A stretch of DNA of 64,000 nt, from assembly GCF_001484195.1 (NCBI RefSeq), contig NZ_LLYW01000035.1:59678-123677 (forward strand), in the 5' to 3' direction. Source of the DNA: Thermococcus celericrescens. GTDB lineage: Archaea; Methanobacteriota_B; Thermococci; Thermococcales; Thermococcaceae. Made by a program: the position numbers and the translations under genes. The notes beneath the pieces were generated by a model that had not been told where the DNA came from, searched no databases, and saw only the letters and a program-made list of their open reading frames with translations. Positions 59,943-64,000 of this stretch are shown piece by piece (the stretch's first letter is position 1; each line of letters begins with the position of its first letter).

Positions 59943-61046
59943 ATGTCAAGACTTCATCTCGGAAAGAAGGGTGAGAAGGCACATTTCTTTGATCAGAGGC
60001 CCAGAAAGGACGCGAGCAATCTGTTTGGCAGGGATGAGGAGATTGAGAAGCTGTCCAGGGCGCTTGAATCCCGGAGCTGGGTCGCAGTACTGGGGCCCCG
60101 AATGGTGGGGAAAACAAGTCTGGCGTGGGCGGGGGCCAATGTATTTGCCGGAAAAAACGGATACCGCGTTGTTTTTGTTGATTTAAGGGATACAGACACG
60201 TTTAGAGGGGCCACCGAGAAAATTCTGGGGCGTTTACCAAAGTCGACCCTGGACAAACTCTCAAAGCATATCTCCGAGGTCTCCGCTTCGGCACTCGGGG
60301 CAGGCGTTGCTGTCAAGCTCAAGGAGAGCACCTCAGCAAGGCAGGCTTTGGTGGACGCTTTCTCCACACTAAAAGACACCGTTCTCATTCTTGACGAGGT
60401 CCAAAACATTCAGCAGGGCGTGCCCCATTTTCTAAAAGCCTTGGGCTCGATTTTTAATGAGAACGATTCACTTCTAATCATCTTCACTGGATCCTACGCG
60501 GGTGTCGTCAGGAAACTCTTTGAATCGACTCATGAGGATCCTCTTTTCGGAAGGATACCCATTGAGATACGCCTCTCCCCGTGGTCAGAGGACGTTGCAG
60601 AAAATTTCCTTGAAACGGGGTTTGAGAGGCTTGGAATAGGGTATACGCGTGGAGAACTACGGGAAGTCATACGGAGACTCGGCACCCTGCCGGGATGGCT
60701 GAATCTTTACGGAGTGAGGAGGTACATCGAGAGGGATCACGAAAGAGCCCTGAGAACCGCGATGGGTGTGGCGGTCAGGGAAGCTCAAAAAGAGCTGGAG
60801 CATCTGCTGGAGGGAAGAACACCTAAGGCAAGGGCAGTTATCAAACTGCTTGCCTTCGGGGCCACCTGGGGAGAGCTGCTGGAGACGGGAATCACGAAAG
60901 GGGCCCTAAGTCACCTGTTAACAATCTTAATCGATGAGCTTTTTATCGTAGATAAAGACGAGTCTGGAGTTTATTACTTCAGCGACCCGGTCTACCGAAA
61001 GGCCGCAATGGGACTCTCGATCTTGGGAAAGGATGCCCAACGTTGA
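59943..61046 (+). CDS. Archaeal AAA-type ATPase with winged-helix C-terminus
   Basis: 367 residues, archaeal ATPase (STAND-like) family common in Thermococcales. Walker A is GPRMVGKTSL (about 54-63), Walker B VLILDEVQN (about 153-161), sensor-like LLIIFTGSYAG, and a downstream DPLFGRIPIEIRLSPWS. The C-terminal part (about 280-367) has a winged-helix shape (ARAVIKLLAFGATWGELLETGITKGALSHLLTILIDELFIVDKDESGVYYFSDPVYRKAA). Such genes are often scattered and mobile; function is unknown. Start ATG 59943 directly follows the palindrome at 59916-59937. The gene sits between 74-bp direct repeats of its neighbour's 3' end. Confidence 0.88.
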   Translation: MSRLHLGKKGEKAHFFDQRPRKDASNLFGRDEEIEKLSRALESRSWVAVLGPRMVGKTSLAWAGANVFAGKNGYRVVFVDLRDTDTFRGATEKILGRLPKSTLDKLSKHISEVSASALGAGVAVKLKESTSARQALVDAFSTLKDTVLILDEVQNIQQGVPHFLKALGSIFNENDSLLIIFTGSYAGVVRKLFESTHEDPLFGRIPIEIRLSPWSEDVAENFLETGFERLGIGYTRGELREVIRRLGTLPGWLNLYGVRRYIERDHERALRTAMGVAVREAQKELEHLLEGRTPKARAVIKLLAFGATWGELLETGITKGALSHLLTILIDELFIVDKDESGVYYFSDPVYRKAAMGLSILGKDAQR

Positions 61047-61048
61047 GG

Positions 61049-61122
61049 AAGGTTATACTCCCGTTCGAGGGCAGGAAGTGGGTGCCGCTGGGGGAGATAG
61101 CGAGGGAGGTCCTTGAAAAACT
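61049..61122. repeat. Direct repeat, copy 2
   Basis: Second copy of the 59785-59858 sequence, starting two bases after the ATPase stop and not linked to an open HEAT-like frame, so it is a duplicated gene end. Confidence 0.95.
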
Positions 61123-61221
61123 TCCATAAGCTGAAGTCAAATTGATGTACTTCCTCCATCATTCCATTTATGTTACGAAAGATTAATAAGCCCGCTCGTT
61201 TTAACTACTTCAGGTGATACC

Positions 61222-61458
61222 ATGTTAGCGGAGTTGCTGTTCCTGTTTTTCCTGTTCCTGGCCATCATGGTGGTGGTCAAGGTAGGCTTTACCATAATCA
61301 GGTATCTGGTGGCCAACGCGATAATCGGCCTGATTATCCTGTGGTTCACGAACTGGATAGGCATTTCAGACGTGTCATTGACGGCGCTTAACGTTCTGGT
61401 GGTCGCCATAGGCGGAATCCTGGGCGTCATAGCCCTCATAATAATCTCATGGTTCTAG
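61222..61458 (+). CDS. BofA-like small membrane protein
   Basis: 78 residues with three hydrophobic segments (AELLFLFFLFLAIMVVVKVGF, LVANAIIGLIILWFTNWIG and LTALNVLVVAIGGILGVIALIIISW). The pattern NAIIGLIILWFTN...L.ALNVLVVAIGGILGV matches the family annotated as pro-sigmaK processing inhibitor BofA in archaea; there is no sigma factor there, so the name describes fold only. GGTGATACC precedes the ATG. Confidence 0.85.
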   Translation: MLAELLFLFFLFLAIMVVVKVGFTIIRYLVANAIIGLIILWFTNWIGISDVSLTALNVLVVAIGGILGVIALIIISWF

Positions 61459-61560
61459 CTGAATCTTCCTCCATTCCTAAACTTTTATAAATTCCCTGCT
61501 TTTTTCATTCTCAGGTAGCGGAAACTGGCTGGAAAAACGTTCTGAAGGGGAGTGATGCTC

Positions 61561-62808
61561 ATGTCTCACAAGTCAGCCGAGATGTATGAACTCAAGAAGA
61601 AGGTCGAGGAGCTGAAGGGTTATCGAGGTCGAGCCACCGAACTGGTGAGCCTCTACGTTCCGGCTGGATACGACCTGAACAAGGTCATGCAGCAGCTGAG
61701 GGAGGAGTACGGAACGGCCCAGAACATCAAGAGCAAGTCAACCCGAAAGAACGTCCTCGGTGCCCTTGAGAGGGCAATGCAGCACCTCAAGCTCTACCGC
61801 AAGACCCCCGAGACCGGCCTGGCCCTCTTCGTCGGAAACGTCAGCGAGCAGGAGGGCGTCAGCGACATAAAGCTCTGGGCGATAATCCCGCCCGAACCCC
61901 TCAGGGTAAGGCTCTACCGATGCGACCAGACTTTCATCACCGAGCCGCTGGAGGAGATGCTTCGCGTCAAGGACGCCTACGGCCTCATAACCGTTGAGAA
62001 GAACGAGGCCACCATCGGAGTCCTCCGCGGAAAGCGCATTGACGTCATAGACGAGCTGACCTCCAACGTCCCCGGCAAGACGAGGGCCGGTGGTCAGTCG
62101 GCCAGGCGTTACGAGCGCATCCGTGAGCAGGAGACCCACGAGTTCATGAAGCGCATCGCCGAGCACGCCAACAAGGCCTTCCTCCCCCTCCTGGAGAAGG
62201 GCGAGCTGAGGGGCATAATCATAGGCGGCCCGGGACCGACCAAGGAGGACTTCATAGACGGCGAGTACCTCCACCACGAGCTCAGGAAGAAGATAATCGG
62301 CGTCGTTGACATCAGCTACAGCGGGGCCTACGGTCTCAAGGAGCTCGTCGAGAAGGCCAGCGACATCCTCAAAGACCACGAGGCCATAAAGGAGCGCCAC
62401 CTCATACAGAACTTCTTCAGGCACCTCGTCAAGGACACCGGGATGATAACGTACGGTGAGAACGAAGTCAGGAAGGCCCTGGAGCTCGGCGCCGTCGATA
62501 CGCTCCTCATCAGCGAGGGCTACGACAGGGTCAGGGTTAGGGTTAAGTGCAACAGCTGCGGCTGGGAAGAGCTCAAGACCATGAGCGAGTCCGAGTTCCA
62601 CGTTTACAAGAAAAAGCTCACCCACTGCCCCAAGTGCGGCAGTCAGAACCTCAGCTTCGAGAAGTGGGACGTCGCGGAGGAGCTAATAAAAATGGCGGAG
62701 GAATCCGGCTCCGAGGTGGAGGTCATCTCCCTCGACACCGAGGAGGGCCAGCAGTTCTACAAGGCCTTCGGCGGAATCGCCGCGTTCCTGAGGTACAAGA
62801 TTCAGTGA
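61561..62808 (+). CDS. prf1: Peptide chain release factor aRF1
   Basis: 415 residues. NIKS (55-58) reads stop codons, GGQ (177-179) triggers peptidyl-tRNA hydrolysis, and the C-terminal domain has a zinc-binding pair set ([13 protein letters not shown] and [16 protein letters not shown]), the archaeal eRF1-like form. ATG 61561 with GGGGAGTG upstream is preferred to GTG 61552. The promoter AACTTTTATAAATTCC lies near 61480-61495. Confidence 0.97.
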   Translation: MSHKSAEMYELKKKVEELKGYRGRATELVSLYVPAGYDLNKVMQQLREEYGTAQNIKSKSTRKNVLGALERAMQHLKLYRKTPETGLALFVGNVSEQEGVSDIKLWAIIPPEPLRVRLYRCDQTFITEPLEEMLRVKDAYGLITVEKNEATIGVLRGKRIDVIDELTSNVPGKTRAGGQSARRYERIREQETHEFMKRIAEHANKAFLPLLEKGELRGIIIGGPGPTKEDFIDGEYLHHELRKKIIGVVDISYSGAYGLKELVEKASDILKDHEAIKERHLIQNFFRHLVKDTGMITYGENEVRKALELGAVDTLLISEGYDRVRVRVKCNSCGWEELKTMSESEFHVYKKKLTHCPKCGSQNLSFEKWDVAEELIKMAEESGSEVEVISLDTEEGQQFYKAFGGIAAFLRYKIQ

Positions 62809-62868
62809 GTTCCTGTGCGTCTTCTTTTTTCTTCAATCACACGGGGAATTCAGGAAGGACGCTTGAAC

Positions 62869-62935
62869 TCAGCCCAGCACCTCGGCGAGCAGCTTTCTTA
62901 TATCCTCCTTCACTTCGTCTCCATCATGTACGGGG
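62869..62935 (-). pseudogene. 3' fragment of an unidentified minus-strand gene
   Basis: On the minus strand the codons from 62931 read VHDGDEVKEDIRKLLAEVLG and then TGA (62871-62869), with the thermococcal codon pattern of a real C-terminal helix. Upstream (beyond about 62940) the DNA changes to the AT-rich radical-SAM remnant, so the gene has been cut off. Confidence 0.5.
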
Positions 62936-62947
62936 GTCTAAGGACGG

Positions 62948-63557
62948 GTATACAGAAGGGTTTTAGATGTAATACCAAAACTTGGAGAGCTGGATATGCC
63001 TCCGGTTGTTGTAGTGTCTATATTCAATCGCAACTTACACTCCGTTTTTAAAATAGCAGAGCTAGTTATGAATCTGGGTGCAAAGGCAATAAAATTTAAT
63101 CCAATACTCCCAATAGGAAGAGCTAAGTATTATAACATCTCTCTGTCTTTCTCCCAATACTAAACACTCATAGAGTATTTAATCCAGCTATACAACAAAT
63201 ATCCCGGCAAAAATATGGTCTATGGTACCTCATTATCTGCTCACGAAATACGGAAGGAGAGACCTAAACATTTCAAGAATGGCATGCAACTATACAAAAA
63301 TGCTTGGGATTTTACCTGATGGAGGAGTGTCGTTGTGTGGTATAGGAACTGAACATCCAGAGACTGTGATAGGAAACATAAAAGAAGAGAGCCTAAAAGA
63401 CATATGGTATAGTGGCAGAGGTTTTTTAGGGGAGCTTCGTAGAGTAAAACCTGATGAATTTCAAGGAATTTGCAGCAGATGTATTCTAAGGGGCTACTGT
63501 GCAAATATATGCCCGGCATTTGCATATGAAGAGTACAAATCATTTACCTTCTTCTGA
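62948..63557 (+). pseudogene. Radical SAM/SPASM protein remnant
   Basis: One frame from 62948 reads VYRRVLDVIPKLGELDMPPVVVVSIFNRN, then LGAKAIKFNPILPIGRAKYYN, the mid-region of a radical-SAM barrel. A TAA at 63161 interrupts it, after which the same frame continues TLIEYLIQLYNKYPGKNMVY. A frameshift near 63215-63222 leads into 63222-63557 (ISRMACNYTKMLGILPDGGVSLCGIGTEHPETVIGNIKEESLKDIWYSG... CSRCILRGYCANICPAFAYEEYKSF), a SPASM cysteine cluster. The CxxxCxxC N-terminus is missing, and IS copy C replaces the C-terminus from 63548. Low GC relative to its neighbours suggests transfer. The original probably modified a peptide. Confidence 0.8.
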
Positions 63558-64000
63558 AGGCCTCGTCCTTTAGGGCGGGGATGCAGTGATTGGGAGACCA
63601 GCCTGAAGGCAGGAAAGCAAAACTATTTTAAAGCCTAAGAACATTACCATACTTTAGAATGAAGCGGTCAATAACGGTAAAACTACAACCCTCAAAAACC
63701 CAAGAGAAACATTCAAATCCGAAATAGGCTCGGCAACGGTTCAACAAATCTGCAGGAAGAACGCCGAAAGCTGGAGAAGCTTCTTCTCACTCTTAAGGAA
63801 CACGCGGAACGGAGAACCCCCCAACTGGCTCAAACCCAAACCACCAAACTACATCAAGGGAGAAGGCTTAATAGTCCTCAGAAACGACCAATACAAAATT
63901 GAAGGAAACAAACTAATCCTCAAAGGCCTCGAAAAGTTCAAACGCCTCGAAATTCAATTCAAGGGGAGAATACACTTAAAGGGCAAGCAAGGGCGATTAG
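63548..64000 (+). mobile_element. IS200/IS605-type element, copy C (runs off the window)
   Basis: The left end follows TTTAC (63543-63547) and reads CTTCTTCTGAAGGCC, then TCCTTTAGGGCGGGGATGCAG. The right end is outside the window. It carries a deleted tnpB and interrupts the radical-SAM remnant. Confidence 0.85.
63659..64000 (+). pseudogene. tnpB: tnpB of copy C, internally deleted (partial)
   Basis: MKRSITVKLQPSKTQEK jumps directly to the equivalent of residue 60 of copy B (TFKSEIGSATVQQICRKNAESWRSFFSLLRN...) in another frame, so roughly 120 bp are missing. From there the frame is open to the window edge (NGEPPNWLKPKPPNYIKGEGLIVLRNDQYKIEGNKLILKGLEKFKRLEIQFKGRIHLKGKQG). The C run after NGE has six bases, the reference for the seven-base run in copy A. 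Confidence 0.85.

Noticed and set aside
1..64000. CRISPR array or cas genes
   Set aside because: No regularly spaced 28-37 bp repeats and no Cas motifs were seen; the only RNA-guided nucleases are the TnpBs.

Overview
The window reads as chromosome from a hyperthermophilic euryarchaeon of the order Thermococcales, most likely Thermococcus. The evidence is gene content: cytosolic sulfhydrogenase, membrane-bound LonB, aRF1, eS1 and uS15 ribosomal proteins, KEOPS Pcc1, a GAN-type nuclease, CTP-dependent riboflavin kinase and aconitase X. Archaeal TATA boxes, GGTG/GGAGGTG ribosome-binding sites, H/ACA and C/D guide RNAs and an initiator tRNA with A1-U72 fit as well. No species is assigned.

Layout. 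0-11.4 kb: housekeeping and small genes (translin-like, endonuclease V, riboflavin kinase, DHH/TrkA protein, a repeat-containing DUF2226-like protein, an exporter, an XRE-CBS regulator, a frameshifted double substrate-binding lipoprotein), two guide-RNA genes, and a first IS200/IS605-type element. 11.5-36 kb: a redox island with three separate [NiFe] hydrogenases. These are an FrhAGB-type cytosolic enzyme, a 19-gene operon of overlapping genes (molybdopterin oxidoreductase, membrane-bound hydrogenase, Mrp-type antiporter, FAD oxidoreductase and Fe-S proteins), and the HydBGDA sulfhydrogenase followed by a maturation protease. An iron alcohol dehydrogenase lies between the first two and shares a near-identical promoter with frhA. 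36-48.3 kb: SufBC, LonB, RidA, a JAMM protease, three regulators or nucleotide hydrolases, a THUMP/SPOUT protein, two C/D box sRNAs, and the eS1-Pcc1-GAN-uS15 information-processing cluster. 48.2-51.1 kb: a homing-endonuclease-like gene upstream of rps15, split by an IS607-family element. 51.2-57.3 kb: initiator tRNA-Met, both aconitase X subunits, a RelBE pair, a non-coding IS605 derivative, a site-2 protease, and a regulator divergent from two type III-signal pilins. 57.3-64 kb: a VapBC-like pair whose toxin is split by an intact tnpB element, an ATPase gene bounded by direct repeats of its neighbour's 3' end, aRF1, and a radical-SAM remnant cut by a decayed IS copy that runs off the right edge.

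How the genes work together. The 15.8-31.1 kb operon has the parts of an energy-conserving respiratory module: a molybdopterin oxidoreductase feeds electrons through HycB-like ferredoxins to a membrane [NiFe] hydrogenase joined to an Mrp-type antiporter. It has the layout of the fdh2-mfh2-mnh2 clusters described for formate-driven growth in Thermococcus onnurineus. The oxidoreductase, however, has serine where formate dehydrogenases carry catalytic Cys or Sec, so its substrate is open. The soluble hydrogenases would exchange electrons with NAD(P)H (Hyd) or another soluble carrier (Frh).

The most informative structural signal is scarless reconstruction of interrupted genes. Removing the IS605 elements at 9958-11389 and 57673-59121, or the IS607 element at 49043-50896, restores a continuous reading frame each time. 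This fixes the element ends and shows the insertions are recent.
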